From the NCBI RefSeq assembly GCF_001458775.1, contig NZ_CZPZ01000032.1, positions 81,510-145,509 of the forward strand: a DNA stretch of 64,000 nt. Reading direction: 5' to 3'. Below, piece by piece: positions 16,913-26,610 of this stretch. A program made the translations under genes and the position numbers. Each line of letters starts with the position of its first letter. The stretch's first letter is position 1. A model generated the notes under the pieces. That model ran no database searches. It was given only the letters and a program-made list of their open reading frames with translations, and was not told the DNA's origin. The stretch comes from Candidatus Nitrospira nitrificans. GTDB taxonomy: Bacteria > Nitrospirota > Nitrospiria > Nitrospirales > Nitrospiraceae.

Positions 16913-17067
16913 GTCGGGTAATCCTGTTTGGACCAGCGCAGGCTACTGGTTCGATTTTCTCAGAAGGGCTGGCTGATATCCAGTCGAAATTCGGCGACGT
17001 AGATTGCCAGTGGCAGGAACCTTCCAGTTACGGTATTGTTACGGCTCGCTGAGTCTGGGAACCATGT
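16913..17067. other. remaining spacer before hisH
   Basis: 155 bp upstream of hisH with no recognised gene, promoter or hairpin. It is the last part of the 1.66-kb stretch that splits hisB from hisH. Confidence 0.4.
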
Positions 17068-17676
17068 ATGATTGCCATTATCGACTATGGAATGGGCAAC
17101 CTTCGCAGTGTCTCAAAGGCCTTTGAGGCGGTGGGACATCAGGCGATCGTCACGCGCGAGGCGGCTTCGATCCGGAATGCCGGCCACGTGGTGTTGCCGG
17201 GCGTCGGAGCGTTCGGCGATTGCATGGCGAATCTACGGCAGTATGGATTGATCGAGCCCATCAAGGCCGCGATTCGATCGGGAAAACCGTTCTTGGGGAT
17301 CTGTTTGGGGTTCCAGCTGTTGTTTACGGAAAGCGAAGAGTTCGGCAGGCATGAAGGTCTGGACCTGTTTCCTGGAAAAGTTCGGGCCTTCTCAACGGAC
17401 CAAGCGCTCAAAGTTCCGCACATGGGCTGGAATCAGATCGCGATCCAAAGCCCCTGTCCGGTGTTCGACGGTATAGTCGACGGATCCCATTGGTATTTCG
17501 TGCATTCTTTTTTCGTGGATCCGCAGGACAAGCGGATCGCAGCCACGACCACGACGTACGGTATTCCCTTCACCTCGAGTATTTGGAAGGACAATGTGGT
17601 CGCGTGCCAGTTCCATCCAGAGAAGAGTCAGGCGGTCGGGCTGCAATTGATCAAGAATTTTGGAGCGTGGAAGTGA
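17068..17676 (+). CDS. hisH: imidazole glycerol phosphate synthase, glutaminase subunit
   Basis: 202 residues, class I glutamine amidotransferase. The nucleophile Cys is in GICLGFQLLF (about residue 82) and the His-Glu pair in CQFHPEKSQ near the C-terminus. It supplies ammonia to HisF, encoded 1.5 kb downstream. The ribosome site is weak. It is separated from hisB by pseudogene debris, so it may rely on readthrough or on a new promoter in that debris. It overlaps the next gene by 4 nt (GTGA). Confidence 0.96.
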   Translation: MIAIIDYGMGNLRSVSKAFEAVGHQAIVTREAASIRNAGHVVLPGVGAFGDCMANLRQYGLIEPIKAAIRSGKPFLGICLGFQLLFTESEEFGRHEGLDLFPGKVRAFSTDQALKVPHMGWNQIAIQSPCPVFDGIVDGSHWYFVHSFFVDPQDKRIAATTTTYGIPFTSSIWKDNVVACQFHPEKSQAVGLQLIKNFGAWK

Positions 17677-18416
17677 TCGTGCACAGCCTCCTGTCCCGCA
17701 TGATTCCGATGATAAGCGCCGTTGCATTGGCTGCCGTCGTTACAGGGTGTAGCGGATCGAAGGTGGCGACGAAGTCGTCCAATGAACTCTCTCGCTACCG
17801 GATTCAGTCCATTGCTTTGATCCCGTTTACGTCGATTGCGACGCCCCAAGCGCGCGATCAAGACGATCTTTTTCTTCCGACGCCTGACAGCATCCGTCGG
17901 TCCGATATTTCCATGGGAGTCCCTCCGGAAGGGCAACCCCTGCGCACAAAAACTATGATGGTGCCGGGGTATGCGGCGGAGAAGGTGACGGAATTGTTCT
18001 GGGGTCGCCTCCGAGATCGGAAAGGTCTTCTCGTATTGGCTCCCGGTGATGCGGTCAGAGTCTCCTCAGCCGACGGAGAGCCGGCCACAATGGGGATGGA
18101 AAAGGCGGCAGCTGAGGTGGCGAAGCGATTGAAGGCGGATGCGGCATTGATCGGTCTCGTGTCGGTGTACCAAGAGCGGGTGGGCAGTCGACTGGGAGCG
18201 AACCCTGCTGCGACGGTTGGTTTTGAGGCCAAGGTCGTAGCGGCTGACGGGCAAGTACTCTGGGTCGGGGGCTATTATGAACGGCAGCGGCCGATGACCG
18301 AGGATCTCATGGGATTTTTGCAGCGATGGGCCTTCGTGACGGCGGAAGAATTGGCAGAGTATGGGGTTGATGAAGTCCTGAGCGATTTTCCGTTTGGTAC
18401 GAGGGAGGGGAAGTAG
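17673..18416 (+). CDS. lipoprotein of unknown function inside the his operon
   Basis: 247 residues from GTG 17673, which overlaps the hisH stop and has GGAG upstream; an ATG at 17700 is the alternative. The N-terminal signal ends in the lipobox VVTGC. The mature part has no recognised enzymatic motif; segments such as LKADAALIGLVSVYQERVG and ADGQVLWVGGYYERQRPMT resemble periplasmic beta/alpha domains of envelope lipoproteins. It sits between hisH and hisA, with hisA starting 2 nt after its stop, so it is cotranscribed with histidine genes although a histidine role is not evident. Confidence 0.85.
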   Translation: MIVHSLLSRMIPMISAVALAAVVTGCSGSKVATKSSNELSRYRIQSIALIPFTSIATPQARDQDDLFLPTPDSIRRSDISMGVPPEGQPLRTKTMMVPGYAAEKVTELFWGRLRDRKGLLVLAPGDAVRVSSADGEPATMGMEKAAAEVAKRLKADAALIGLVSVYQERVGSRLGANPAATVGFEAKVVAADGQVLWVGGYYERQRPMTEDLMGFLQRWAFVTAEELAEYGVDEVLSDFPFGTREGK

Positions 18417-18417
18417 G

Positions 18418-19143
18418 GTGCTGATCATTCCTGCCATCGATGTGAAAGATGGGCGTTGTGTGCGATTACGTCAAGGCGATATGGCGGCGGAAACGGTCTA
18501 TTCCGACGATGTGACGGCGGTGGCCGGTAGGTGGCAGGAACAGGGAGCCGGCTTGATTCACGTCGTGGATTTAAACGGCGCCGTCGATGGCGAGCCCAAG
18601 AATCTGCCTCACATTGAGTCCGTCATACAGGCAGTTCGCGTAAAGGTTCAGGTCGGCGGCGGCATCAGAACAATCGACACGGTTCGCCGGTATCTCGATG
18701 TCGGGGTGTCTCGCGTTGTGCTCGGCACCGCTGCGATCACTGATCGCGTCTTTCTCGAACGGGCCTGCCTGGAATTTCCGCGGCGGATCATCCTTGGGCT
18801 CGACGCTCGTGACGGTCGAATCGCTGTGAAAGGCTGGACCGCAGTATCCGATGTGCGAGCGATCGATTTGTTGAAGGAGCTGTCAGGCTGCTCGATTGCC
18901 GCCGTGGTCTATACGGACATCGCGCGTGACGGCATGCTCAGCGGACCAAATCTGCCCGCCTTGAAGGAGATCGTCGAATGCTCTTCCTTCCCGGTGATTG
19001 CCTCGGGAGGGATCACCCGTCTGGAAGACCTGCGAGCCGTCCGATCACTCGGTCCAAAAATAGAGGGCGCGATCGTGGGGAAGGCCCTGTACGATGGAAA
19101 ACTGGACTTCCGGGCCGCTCTCGCGGTCCTTGGCAAGGAGTAA
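18418..19143 (+). CDS. hisA: ProFAR isomerase (HisA)
   Basis: 241 residues from GTG 18418, preceded by GAGGGAGGGG. A TIM barrel with [14 protein letters not shown] at the start (catalytic Asp in AIDV) and [15 protein letters not shown] with the second catalytic Asp near residue 170. The phosphate loops GGGIRT and ASGGITR are present. It isomerises the pathway's aminoimidazole-carboxamide intermediate. It follows the lipoprotein gene without a gap. Confidence 0.96.
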   Translation: MLIIPAIDVKDGRCVRLRQGDMAAETVYSDDVTAVAGRWQEQGAGLIHVVDLNGAVDGEPKNLPHIESVIQAVRVKVQVGGGIRTIDTVRRYLDVGVSRVVLGTAAITDRVFLERACLEFPRRIILGLDARDGRIAVKGWTAVSDVRAIDLLKELSGCSIAAVVYTDIARDGMLSGPNLPALKEIVECSSFPVIASGGITRLEDLRAVRSLGPKIEGAIVGKALYDGKLDFRAALAVLGKE

Positions 19144-19173
19144 GGGATGACGCGACGAAGAGAATCGAGCGCG

Positions 19174-19201
19174 TTTCACGTTTCACGTTTTACATTTCAC
19201 G
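19174..19201 (+). repeat. four tandem 7-mers upstream of hisF
   Basis: TTTCACG, TTTCACG, TTTTACA, TTTCACG in exact register (28 bp), ending 7 nt before the hisF ATG, where a Shine-Dalgarno site would normally be. No SD is visible for hisF. Confidence 0.8.
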
Positions 19202-19208
19202 CGTTGCC

Positions 19209-19988
19209 ATGTTGACCAAACGCATCATTCCCTGTCTGGACGTCAAAGAAGGCCGCGTGGTCAAGGGCGTCAGCTTTGTGAATCTCCGCGATGCCGGAGA
19301 TCCGGTTGAAGCCGCGGTGGGGTACGATCACGAAGGAGCGGACGAACTGTGTTTTCTCGATATCACCGCTTCGCATGAAAACCGGAAAACGATCATCGAG
19401 GTCGTTGAGCGGACGGCTGCCCGGGTATTCATGCCGCTAACGGTCGGAGGGGGCGTGGGAACGCTCGACGATATTCGAGCCTTGTTGAATGCCGGGGCGG
19501 ACAAGGTGAGCATCAATACCGCGGCCGTCCGACGGCCCGAGTTCGTGCAAGAGGCTGCTCGGCGTTTTGGGACGCAATGCATCGTCGTAGCCATCGATGC
19601 CAAGCGCGCAGGGGGTGATCGCTGGGAGGTTTTCACGCACGGCGGTCGCCGGGCGACGGGACTGGATGTGGTGGAGTGGGCCACGCGGATGGGGCAGTAT
19701 GGCGCCGGAGAAATCTTATTGACCAGTATGGATCAGGACGGCCGGCAGACCGGATATGATCTGGACCTGACAGCGACGGTGTCCGGGGCTGTATCGATTC
19801 CCGTGATCGCCTCCGGCGGAGTCGGCACGCTCGATCATCTCTACCAGGGCTTTGTGAAGGGGAAGGCCGACGCGGTCTTGGCGGCGTCGATTTTTCATTT
19901 TCGGACCTATACAATCTCCCAGGCGAAGGCATATTTGCGGGAACGTGGCGTCCCGGTTCGATCAGAAAGTCTTTCTCGAGTGGCTTGA
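19209..19988 (+). CDS. hisF: imidazole glycerol phosphate synthase, cyclase subunit
   Basis: 259 residues from ATG 19209: [20 protein letters not shown] is the canonical start with the catalytic Asp in CLDV. The second catalytic Asp is in [15 protein letters not shown]. It closes the imidazole ring using ammonia from HisH. The frame is open far upstream inside hisA, but the canonical N-terminus fixes the start. There is no Shine-Dalgarno; a TTTCACG tandem repeat occupies the leader. Confidence 0.96.
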   Translation: MLTKRIIPCLDVKEGRVVKGVSFVNLRDAGDPVEAAVGYDHEGADELCFLDITASHENRKTIIEVVERTAARVFMPLTVGGGVGTLDDIRALLNAGADKVSINTAAVRRPEFVQEAARRFGTQCIVVAIDAKRAGGDRWEVFTHGGRRATGLDVVEWATRMGQYGAGEILLTSMDQDGRQTGYDLDLTATVSGAVSIPVIASGGVGTLDHLYQGFVKGKADAVLAASIFHFRTYTISQAKAYLRERGVPVRSESLSRVA

Positions 19989-19992
19989 CACG

Positions 19993-20658
19993 ATGAGTCA
20001 GGGATCCGCAGATCAGTTGAAATTCGACGGGCACGGCCTGCTTCCGGCCGTCATTCAGGATTGGCTTGACGGAACGGTCTTGATGCTCGGATACATGAAC
20101 CAAGAGGCCCTCGCGAAGACGGTCGCCACACGGAGGGTGCACTTTTGGAGTCGGTCTCGAAATACGCTTTGGGAAAAAGGCGAAACCTCCGGTCATACGC
20201 TGCATGTGAAGGAACTCTTTGTCGACTGCGACCGCGACACCATTTTGGTGAAAGCGCAACCGGCGGGACCGACTTGTCATACAGGCGAGCGGGCATGTTT
20301 TTTTTCCAGGTTAGATGAACAGGGCGAGGTCGTTCGTTCCAACCCACAGGACGCACATGGCGGAATCCTTGACAGTGTCTTGCGGACGATTGATGAACGT
20401 CGCTCGAACCCCCGGACCGGTTCCTATACTTCAAAGCTGTTCGAAGGGGGGCATGACAAGATTCTGAAGAAGGTGGCGGAGGAGGCCGGAGAAGTCCTGT
20501 TGGCGTCCAAAGGCGGCAAGAAAGAGGAGATCGTGTACGAAGTAGCCGATCTGTTCTTTCACACCCTTATGGTGTTGGGATACCACGGGGTGAGTCTTCA
20601 GGAGGTTCTTCACGAATTGGGAAAGCGGTTCGGCAAGTCCGGTCTACGAGCAACGTGA
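19993..20658 (+). CDS. hisIE: bifunctional phosphoribosyl-AMP cyclohydrolase / phosphoribosyl-ATP pyrophosphatase
   Basis: 221 residues from ATG 19993, 4 nt after the hisF stop; an earlier in-frame start at 19945 would overlap hisF. The N-terminal HisI domain has GYMNQEAL, HFWSRSRNTLWEKGETSGH and the zinc/metal residues in DCDRDT and C-x-x-GERACF. The C-terminal HisE domain (from about 135) has KKVAEEAGEVLLA and EVADLFFHTLMVL. It performs steps 2 and 3 of histidine synthesis. The fusion is common. Confidence 0.95.
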   Translation: MSQGSADQLKFDGHGLLPAVIQDWLDGTVLMLGYMNQEALAKTVATRRVHFWSRSRNTLWEKGETSGHTLHVKELFVDCDRDTILVKAQPAGPTCHTGERACFFSRLDEQGEVVRSNPQDAHGGILDSVLRTIDERRSNPRTGSYTSKLFEGGHDKILKKVAEEAGEVLLASKGGKKEEIVYEVADLFFHTLMVLGYHGVSLQEVLHELGKRFGKSGLRAT

Positions 20659-20668
20659 ACGGCGCGTC

Positions 20669-21013
20669 ATGAGTGATTGCCTCTTTTGCAAGATTGTGGA
20701 AAAGAAGATTCCAGCGAAGCTGGTTCAAGAAGATGAGCACACAGTGGCGTTTGACGATATCAATCCACAGGCGCCCGTCCATACGCTGGTGATACCCAAG
20801 CGGCATGTTTCGGCCGTTCAAGATTTAGGGGTGGAGGATGCGGCGTTGCTGGCGCGGTTGTTGATGAGTTGTACGAAAGTCGCGGCTTTGAAAGGGCTGC
20901 AGGAGTCCGGTTATCGGCTGGTTGCGAATACCGGTCGCGATGCCGGACAAACCGTCTTCCATCTCCATTTCCACGTGATGGGTGGCCGGCATATGGCTTG
21001 GCCTCCGGGATGA
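20669..21013 (+). CDS. HIT family hydrolase (HinT-like)
   Basis: 114 residues. The histidine triad is HLHFHVMGG near residues 99-107, and the N-terminus CLFCKIVEKKIPAK is typical of HinT/PKCI-type purine phosphoramidases. It follows hisIE by 10 nt and is the last gene of the his operon. The likely reaction is hydrolysis of AMP-linked phosphoramidates. Confidence 0.93.
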   Translation: MSDCLFCKIVEKKIPAKLVQEDEHTVAFDDINPQAPVHTLVIPKRHVSAVQDLGVEDAALLARLLMSCTKVAALKGLQESGYRLVANTGRDAGQTVFHLHFHVMGGRHMAWPPG

Positions 21014-21029
21014 GGGGGATCTCGTCGAA

Positions 21030-21059
21030 TTGACAGGTTTTCCACCCGTCTGTTAATCT
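21030..21059 (+). promoter_or_regulatory. probable sigma-70 promoter of dnaG-rpoD
   Basis: TTGACA (21030-21035) followed after 18 nt by TAATCT (21054-21059), just after the HIT gene. The -35 is perfect and the -10 is modest. Transcription would start near 21066, ahead of all candidate dnaG starts. Confidence 0.55.
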
Positions 21060-21137
21060 GAACGGTCAATTATTCCTATTGCTTAGCAACCGACTCGTCC
21101 GGTCGTGCGTGACGGGACCGTAGGAGCTGCGACTCTG

Positions 21138-22958
21138 GTGGGCCGAAGCTTGATTTCCGACGATATCAAGAATCGAATAAGAGATCGGGCGGATATCGCG
21201 GATGTCGTCGGTCAGCACGTCTCGCTGAGGCGGGCAGGTCAGAACCTGGTGGGGTTGTGCCCATTTCATCAAGAAAAGAGCCCTTCTTTTTCCGTCAGTC
21301 CTTCCAAGCAAATGTTTTACTGCTTCGGCTGCAAGGCCGGGGGAGATGTCTTTGCCTTTCTGACCAAGATTACAGGGGCAACCTTTCCGGAAGTGCTGCG
21401 GGAGCTTGGAGACAAGGTGGGCATTGTGGTGGAGGAGTCGCCTATAGATCGAGCGCAACGCGGGCACGCCTATCGCATCGAAGAAATCAATCGGGCCTCC
21501 CTCACGTGGTTTCAATCTAATCTGCGCGATCCACAAATCGGCGCGACGGCTCGCGAGTATCTGGTCGGACGAGGCATACAAGAACCGACGGTGGAGTCGT
21601 TTCGAATCGGCGTCTCATCTCCGGATTGGGATGGGCTGTTTAAATTTCTTTCTCGAAAAGGGTTCTCCCACCGCGACATCATGGCAGCCGGGCTCATCAG
21701 CGCGAGAACCAACGGGAATGGCTACTACGATAAGTTTCATGCGCGGCTGATGTTCACGATCATGGATTTGCGCAAGCGCGTGGTCGGATTCGGCGGCCGC
21801 GTGCTGGGTGACGGCACGCCGAAGTATCTGAATTCCCCCGATACGCCTCTGTTTAAGAAAGGGCAGACGCTGTTTGCCTTCGATCAAGCCCGCGAAGCCA
21901 TCGTCCGGATCAAGACCGTGATCGTCGTGGAAGGCTATTTCGACGCGATCGCGCTTCATCAGGCTGGGTTGACGCACACGGTGGCCACATTGGGTACAGC
22001 CTTGACGCCGGAACATATTCAAGTTCTCCGACGGTTTGCATCGAAGGTGGTGTTGCTGTTCGATCCGGATGCCGCCGGCGTTCGAGCGGCGTTGAGGGGA
22101 TTGGACTTGTTTGTGAACAGTGGGTTGGGTGTCAAAGTGGTGACGCTCCCTGCGGGGGAAGATCCCGACACGTATATTCGAAAGGAAAGTCCTGACTCCT
22201 TTGCCCGATTGGAGGAGCAAGCCCCCAGTCTGCTGGACTTCGCGCTGGAAAACAGTCTCAAGGCGACGGAAATCAGCACGATCGAAGGACGGATCCGGAG
22301 CGTGGATGAGCTTCTGCGCATTCTGCAGAAGAGCGAGCATCCGATCGAGCGAGAGGAGCGACTCAAGCTCGTTGCGGAACGATTGGGAATCAATCAGTCA
22401 CGGCTGATCGAACGGTATCCTGCGCTCGTGGCCCAGCAGAAGCAAGGTTCGGGAGCGCTTCGGCCGCCTCTTGCCGGGAAGTCGGATGACTCCCTCTTCA
22501 AGGGAATTCCCGAAGAGCGAGACCTTATGCTTCTCTTGTTGCAGGGGAAGCTGTCCCCGGCCGATGTCCGCCGACTCCGGCCTGAGCAGTTCTCGGTCGG
22601 AGCCTGTCGCAAGCTTGCGGAGCTGGCTCTGACTCATAGGGATCGCGATGGACGTGTTCAGGTCCAGGCGCTGCTCGATGCGTCGATGGACGACCCCGAG
22701 TGCGGGGCTCTGGCCGCGGAACTCTCGCTTCGTGACGATCATTTCGACGACGCGCCGGCGCACATCACGGCCTGTTTGGATTGTCTGGACCGAAAACGAT
22801 CGGAGCAGGTCCTGAGAGAGCTGATCGCCAGGATGAAAACGGCTGAGCGCGAAGGCCAGATGGACGAAGCGCGCATGCTGAATATGCAGATCAACGAGGT
22901 ACGGATGCGGAAAGCCGGCACGCCGACCGCCGGTGTGGTTTCATTGGTGAAGGAGTAG
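21138..22958 (+). CDS. dnaG: DNA primase
   Basis: About 606 residues from GTG 21138; GTG 21105 and TTG 21150 are also possible, and no start has a perfect ribosome site. The N-terminal zinc finger is CPFH...[10 protein letters not shown]. The TOPRIM catalytic part has [15 protein letters not shown] and [15 protein letters not shown] with the metal-binding acidic residues. The C-terminal third is the helicase-interaction region. It makes RNA primers at the fork. It lies 2 nt before rpoD, as in the classic macromolecular synthesis operon but without rpsU. Confidence 0.96.
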   Translation: MGRSLISDDIKNRIRDRADIADVVGQHVSLRRAGQNLVGLCPFHQEKSPSFSVSPSKQMFYCFGCKAGGDVFAFLTKITGATFPEVLRELGDKVGIVVEESPIDRAQRGHAYRIEEINRASLTWFQSNLRDPQIGATAREYLVGRGIQEPTVESFRIGVSSPDWDGLFKFLSRKGFSHRDIMAAGLISARTNGNGYYDKFHARLMFTIMDLRKRVVGFGGRVLGDGTPKYLNSPDTPLFKKGQTLFAFDQAREAIVRIKTVIVVEGYFDAIALHQAGLTHTVATLGTALTPEHIQVLRRFASKVVLLFDPDAAGVRAALRGLDLFVNSGLGVKVVTLPAGEDPDTYIRKESPDSFARLEEQAPSLLDFALENSLKATEISTIEGRIRSVDELLRILQKSEHPIEREERLKLVAERLGINQSRLIERYPALVAQQKQGSGALRPPLAGKSDDSLFKGIPEERDLMLLLLQGKLSPADVRRLRPEQFSVGACRKLAELALTHRDRDGRVQVQALLDASMDDPECGALAAELSLRDDHFDDAPAHITACLDCLDRKRSEQVLRELIARMKTAEREGQMDEARMLNMQINEVRMRKAGTPTAGVVSLVKE

Positions 22959-22960
22959 TC

Positions 22961-24775
22961 ATGTCGAAACAAGAGTTGCTCGGTGAGGTGAAGAAGCTGA
23001 TTACGATCGGGAAGGAAAAAGGCTTTCTGACGTACGACGAGCTCAACAGCACCTTGCCCGCTGAAGTCGTGTCATCGGATCAGTTTGGCAGCATCATGGC
23101 GATGTTCGGTGAAATGGATATCGAAATCATCGAGGCAAGCGATGGCGACCGGATTCAGAAACGGTCTGAAGGCGAAGTCGGCGAAGAGGTGGAAGAGGCC
23201 GAGTCGGATTCCGAGGAGGAAAACGAGAAGGCCATCGATCTGACGCCGGGCGCGCTCAGCCGCACCGACGATCCCGTGCGGCTCTACCTCAAGGAAATGG
23301 GGAGTGTGGCGCTCCTGAGCCGCGAAGGCGAGATCGAAATCGCCAAACGGATCGAAGAGGGGAAAAAAGATATCGCGTCGGTGATCTACGGCATGCCGAT
23401 GACCATCGAATTCGTGTTGGCGCTCCGAGATCAGCTCAAGAACGCCAAGATCGACGTGCGTGAGATTGTGCCGATCCAGGAGACCGAAGAGGAGTTTGAG
23501 GAAGATCAGCCGCCGGTGGAACGGGATTATGAGGAGTTGCGGGTCAAGACCCTCGAGTCGCTCAATGCCGTGCGGAAAGTCTCGCTTGCGTTGAAGGCAT
23601 TGGCCGAGAAAGGCAAGCATCTCGGCAGTGATCCGGTCAAGCAGAAGAAGTTCAAGAAGCAGTTCGATGCGATCCGCCAGCAAGTCGTCGATAAAATCGA
23701 ATCGGTCAACCTCCATGGCGTGCTGAAAGACCGCATGGTGCAGCGTGTCCGAGATTTGGCCGTGCAGATTCGGGTCGCCGAACGGGAAGCGGTCAGCTGC
23801 CAACGGCGGATCGGCGTGGGCGGAGAGGCAGGCGCCGAGCTGTTGAGAAAGATGTGCCGGAGCCGTCCGGACTTCCTGGCGGTCAAGCGGAAGACCGGGG
23901 TGTCGGAAGAAGCGCTGGTGGAGATCCGGAAGGTCTACCAAAACGCCAAAGCGAAGATTCGCCAGTTGGAAACGGAAGAGGCGCTCGTTCCGGCTGAGGA
24001 GATCAAGGATGCCGTCAAGCATCTGGATCTTGCGGAAGAAAAGGTCAAGCGGGGGAAGGCTGAGCTGGTTGAGGCGAATTTGCGGCTGGTGGTCAGCATC
24101 GCGAAGAAATACACGAATCGCGGTCTGCAGTTCCTCGACCTGATTCAGGAAGGCAACATCGGACTGATGAAGGCGGTGGACAAATTCGAGTATAAGCGCG
24201 GGTATAAGTTCAGCACCTATGCGACCTGGTGGATCAGGCAGGCGATCACCCGAGCGATTGCCGATCAAGCCCGAACGATCCGGATCCCGGTTCACATGAT
24301 CGAAACGATCAACAAGCTCATTCGAACCTCCCGGCACCTTGTGCAGAAGCTGGGTCGTGAGCCGCTTCCGGAAGAGATTGCCGAGCGCATGGACCTTCCG
24401 TTGGACAAGGTTCGGAAGATTCTGAAGATCGCCCGCGAGCCCATCTCGCTCGAAACACCGATCGGTGAAGAGGAAGACAGCCATCTGGGGGATTTCATCG
24501 AAGACAAGAAGGCCGTGTCTCCGTTGGAAGCCGCCATTCGCTATGATTTGCAGCGCCAGATCAACAGCGCCTTGGAGACCTTGACGCCTCGCGAGGAGAA
24601 GGTGCTGCGCAAGCGGTTCGGTATCGGAGAGGCGACGGACCATACGCTGGAGGAAGTCGGGCAGGACTTCGAAGTGACGCGCGAGCGCATCCGGCAGATC
24701 GAAGCCAAGGCCTTGAGGAAATTACGACATCCGAGCCGCAGTAAAAAGCTGAGGAGTTTTGTCGAGAGCATCTAG
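22961..24775 (+). CDS. rpoD: RNA polymerase principal sigma factor (sigma-70)
   Basis: 604 residues. Region 1.1 is at the N-terminus and a long acidic linker ([15 protein letters not shown]) at about 70-85. Region 1.2 has [21 protein letters not shown]. Region 2 has [17 protein letters not shown] and [20 protein letters not shown]. Region 4 has [22 protein letters not shown] non-conserved segment of about 220 residues lies between 1.2 and 2, as in group 1 factors. GGAG lies upstream of the ATG. Confidence 0.98.
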   Translation: MSKQELLGEVKKLITIGKEKGFLTYDELNSTLPAEVVSSDQFGSIMAMFGEMDIEIIEASDGDRIQKRSEGEVGEEVEEAESDSEEENEKAIDLTPGALSRTDDPVRLYLKEMGSVALLSREGEIEIAKRIEEGKKDIASVIYGMPMTIEFVLALRDQLKNAKIDVREIVPIQETEEEFEEDQPPVERDYEELRVKTLESLNAVRKVSLALKALAEKGKHLGSDPVKQKKFKKQFDAIRQQVVDKIESVNLHGVLKDRMVQRVRDLAVQIRVAEREAVSCQRRIGVGGEAGAELLRKMCRSRPDFLAVKRKTGVSEEALVEIRKVYQNAKAKIRQLETEEALVPAEEIKDAVKHLDLAEEKVKRGKAELVEANLRLVVSIAKKYTNRGLQFLDLIQEGNIGLMKAVDKFEYKRGYKFSTYATWWIRQAITRAIADQARTIRIPVHMIETINKLIRTSRHLVQKLGREPLPEEIAERMDLPLDKVRKILKIAREPISLETPIGEEEDSHLGDFIEDKKAVSPLEAAIRYDLQRQINSALETLTPREEKVLRKRFGIGEATDHTLEEVGQDFEVTRERIRQIEAKALRKLRHPSRSKKLRSFVESI

Positions 24776-24792
24776 GCCTGAGACGGCATGAA

Positions 24793-24822
24793 TTGACTCT
24801 CCTCGGAGCAGCGGCCTAGAAT
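24793..24822 (+). promoter_or_regulatory. probable promoter of the tRNA-Ile2 gene
   Basis: TTGACT (24793-24798), 18-nt spacer, TAGAAT (24817-24822). It lies between rpoD and the tRNA, about 100 nt upstream of the mature 5' end. Confidence 0.55.
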
Positions 24823-24927
24823 TGCGATTCGGGTCGGGACCCCTGTTGAGGCTGAAACCGACGAAGCCGTTAAGGATGGATGATTCACTCAACGAGACAT
24901 CAGCCTGAGTTCGAAGCGTTCCGAGTC

Positions 24928-25004
24928 GGGCCCATAGCTCAGGTGGTTAGAGCGGCTGACTCATAATCAGCTGGTCCTAGGTTCAAGTCCTAGTGGGCCC
25001 ACCA
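24928..25004 (+). tRNA. tRNA-Ile2 (anticodon CAT, expected lysidine-modified)
   Basis: A 77-nt cloverleaf with acceptor GGGCCCA/TGGGCCC, discriminator A and encoded CCA. The anticodon arm is GCTGA-CTCATAA-TCAGC. The CTCATAA loop and overall arms resemble tRNA-Ile(CAU), whose wobble C is changed to lysidine by TilS, more than initiator or elongator tRNA-Met. Assignment to Ile is by resemblance; Met elongator is the alternative. Confidence 0.85.
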
Positions 25005-25059
25005 GTCCGAACCGGTGTCTGACCCATGTCGGTGCATCAGCATTGATGGAAAGGATACG

Positions 25060-25833
25060 TTGAACCCAAAGCTTTCCCCGCTCATCGACTTGCAAAAACT
25101 CGATCTCCGGATCATGGAGATCACCGAGATTCGCCGAAAAATTCCCGAACGTCTTCACAATGCGGAAGCTCCTCTTCGAGAGGCAGCCCAGCTTCTGAAT
25201 GACACGAAAGCCATCGGCGATGCCGCCGTCAAGGAACGGCGTGCTTACGAAAAGGATCTCGAAGCTCATGAAGCGCACACCGAGAAGATGAAATTGCACG
25301 CGGCGAATCTGAAGACCAACAAAGAGTATCAGGCGCATTTGTTCGAAATCGAGTTGGCGAACAAGAAGCGGGGAGACTTTGAAGAGAAGATTCTCTTGGC
25401 AATGGACAAGGCCGATCAACTTCAGAAGACCGTCAAAGAGCTTCAGGAGAAAAAGACCGCGCTTGAGAAAGCGTTTACCGGGGAGAAGCAGGGACTGGAC
25501 GCGCAGGATAAGGAGTTGGCGGCGGAACTGGCTCAACTCGAACTCCGCCATCGAGAGGCCTCAGCGCGGGTTGAGAAAGTTTTGCTTGATCGGTACAACC
25601 AGGTCAAAGCGTCGCGGAAAGATCAGCCGCTTGCAGCCGTGCGTGACGGCATCTGTCTCGGCTGCCGTCTACAGATCCCACCGCAGCTCATTGCGCAAGT
25701 CAAACGCTCCGACGATCTTCACGTCTGCCCCTATTGCCGACGGATTCTCTACTGGGAAGGAGAGCCGGTCGCGGAAACGCCGTCTTCGCCGGGCAGTAAG
25801 ACGTCCGAACTCGAAGTAGGGGAATCGGTTTAG
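25060..25833 (+). CDS. C4 zinc-ribbon coiled-coil protein (DUF164 / CdsZ type)
   Basis: 257 residues from TTG 25060, which has AAAGGA upstream; earlier starts would run into the tRNA 3' flank. Residues about 10-180 form a long coiled coil with the KTNKEYQAHLFEIE motif. The C-terminal zinc ribbon has CLGCRLQIPPQ and CPYCRRILYW (two CxxC pairs). Family members are cytoplasmic and proposed to act in RNA or nucleic-acid related processes; function is unsettled. The 3' end overlaps the converging RNase HIII gene by 4 nt. Confidence 0.85.
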   Translation: MNPKLSPLIDLQKLDLRIMEITEIRRKIPERLHNAEAPLREAAQLLNDTKAIGDAAVKERRAYEKDLEAHEAHTEKMKLHAANLKTNKEYQAHLFEIELANKKRGDFEEKILLAMDKADQLQKTVKELQEKKTALEKAFTGEKQGLDAQDKELAAELAQLELRHREASARVEKVLLDRYNQVKASRKDQPLAAVRDGICLGCRLQIPPQLIAQVKRSDDLHVCPYCRRILYWEGEPVAETPSSPGSKTSELEVGESV

Positions 25834-26492
25834 ACGAGTCCCGCCAGCACGGCCTTCGTAGTTTTGAAGTGCAGTTTCGCCACCGACCCCAGCCGATCCT
25901 GCCCGTGTTTCTTAATGATCATCTTCGCGGCGAGTTCGACGGCTGGAGAGGCGCCTTTGGGGAGAGTGGTGCCGACTTCGCCGGAGAGGCGCTTGAGGCG
26001 AAGGAGAAATTCAGCCCGTGCCAAGATCGATGCCGCGGCGACGGCTACGTCCGATTCGGCTTTCGTTCGTTGTTCCAATACGATCTTTCGTCCTTTTTCC
26101 TGCAGCACACTGAGAATCAACCGCTCGTTTCCAAATTGATCGGAGATGGCTCGCTCGCAATGCACTTGTGCGAGCAGGGTTTCCAGCGCCTTGGCATGGC
26201 CCCAGGCGAGCAAGCGGTTCAGATTTTTGATCTTGGCGTAGAGTTCGTTGTACTTTTGTGGCCCGATCGCGATGACGCTGTGTGGGCAAATGGTCTTGAT
26301 GTCGGGGGCCATCTCAAGAATCCGCCCATCCGAAATGTTCTTGCTGTCCCGGACCTGCATGAGCCTGAGTTCCCCTTGGGTCGTGCTGTCGACAAAGACG
26401 GCGGCGATGACGAGGGGGCCGAAGTAATCACCCTTCCCGGATTCGTCGATGCCGATGCGTTCAATCGTGTCGCCGTGGTGTGACGCTGTCAT
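25830..26492 (-). CDS. rnhC: RNase HIII-type ribonuclease, short form
   Basis: 220 residues from ATG 26492. GIDESGKGDYFGPLVIAA at the N-terminus is the DEGK-type active-site motif of RNase HIII (HII would read DEAGRGPLAGP). RDSKNISD and the acidic KAESDVAVAAASILARAEF follow. It cuts RNA in RNA-DNA hybrids. B. subtilis-type HIII has an N-terminal TBP-like substrate-binding domain of about 90 residues that is missing here; the frame extends only 17 codons upstream. No other RNase H gene is in the window. Confidence 0.88.
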   Translation of the reverse strand: MTASHHGDTIERIGIDESGKGDYFGPLVIAAVFVDSTTQGELRLMQVRDSKNISDGRILEMAPDIKTICPHSVIAIGPQKYNELYAKIKNLNRLLAWGHAKALETLLAQVHCERAISDQFGNERLILSVLQEKGRKIVLEQRTKAESDVAVAAASILARAEFLLRLKRLSGEVGTTLPKGASPAVELAAKMIIKKHGQDRLGSVAKLHFKTTKAVLAGLV

Positions 26493-26610
26493 GGGGCTCG
26501 CGCTTCCTCTGGAAATCCCTCCTAGGGCGCGGTAATCTACCAATGGATCGCATGATGGTCAATCGAGCATCGTGGATCTATTGCGGACTCGCTTGGCTGG
26601 AGGATCGAAA

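Noticed and set aside
23072..24643. 523-codon open frame on the minus strand across rpoD
   Set aside because: It is the antisense shadow of a clear sigma-70 gene; high GC third positions keep the opposite frame open. No family-like motifs.
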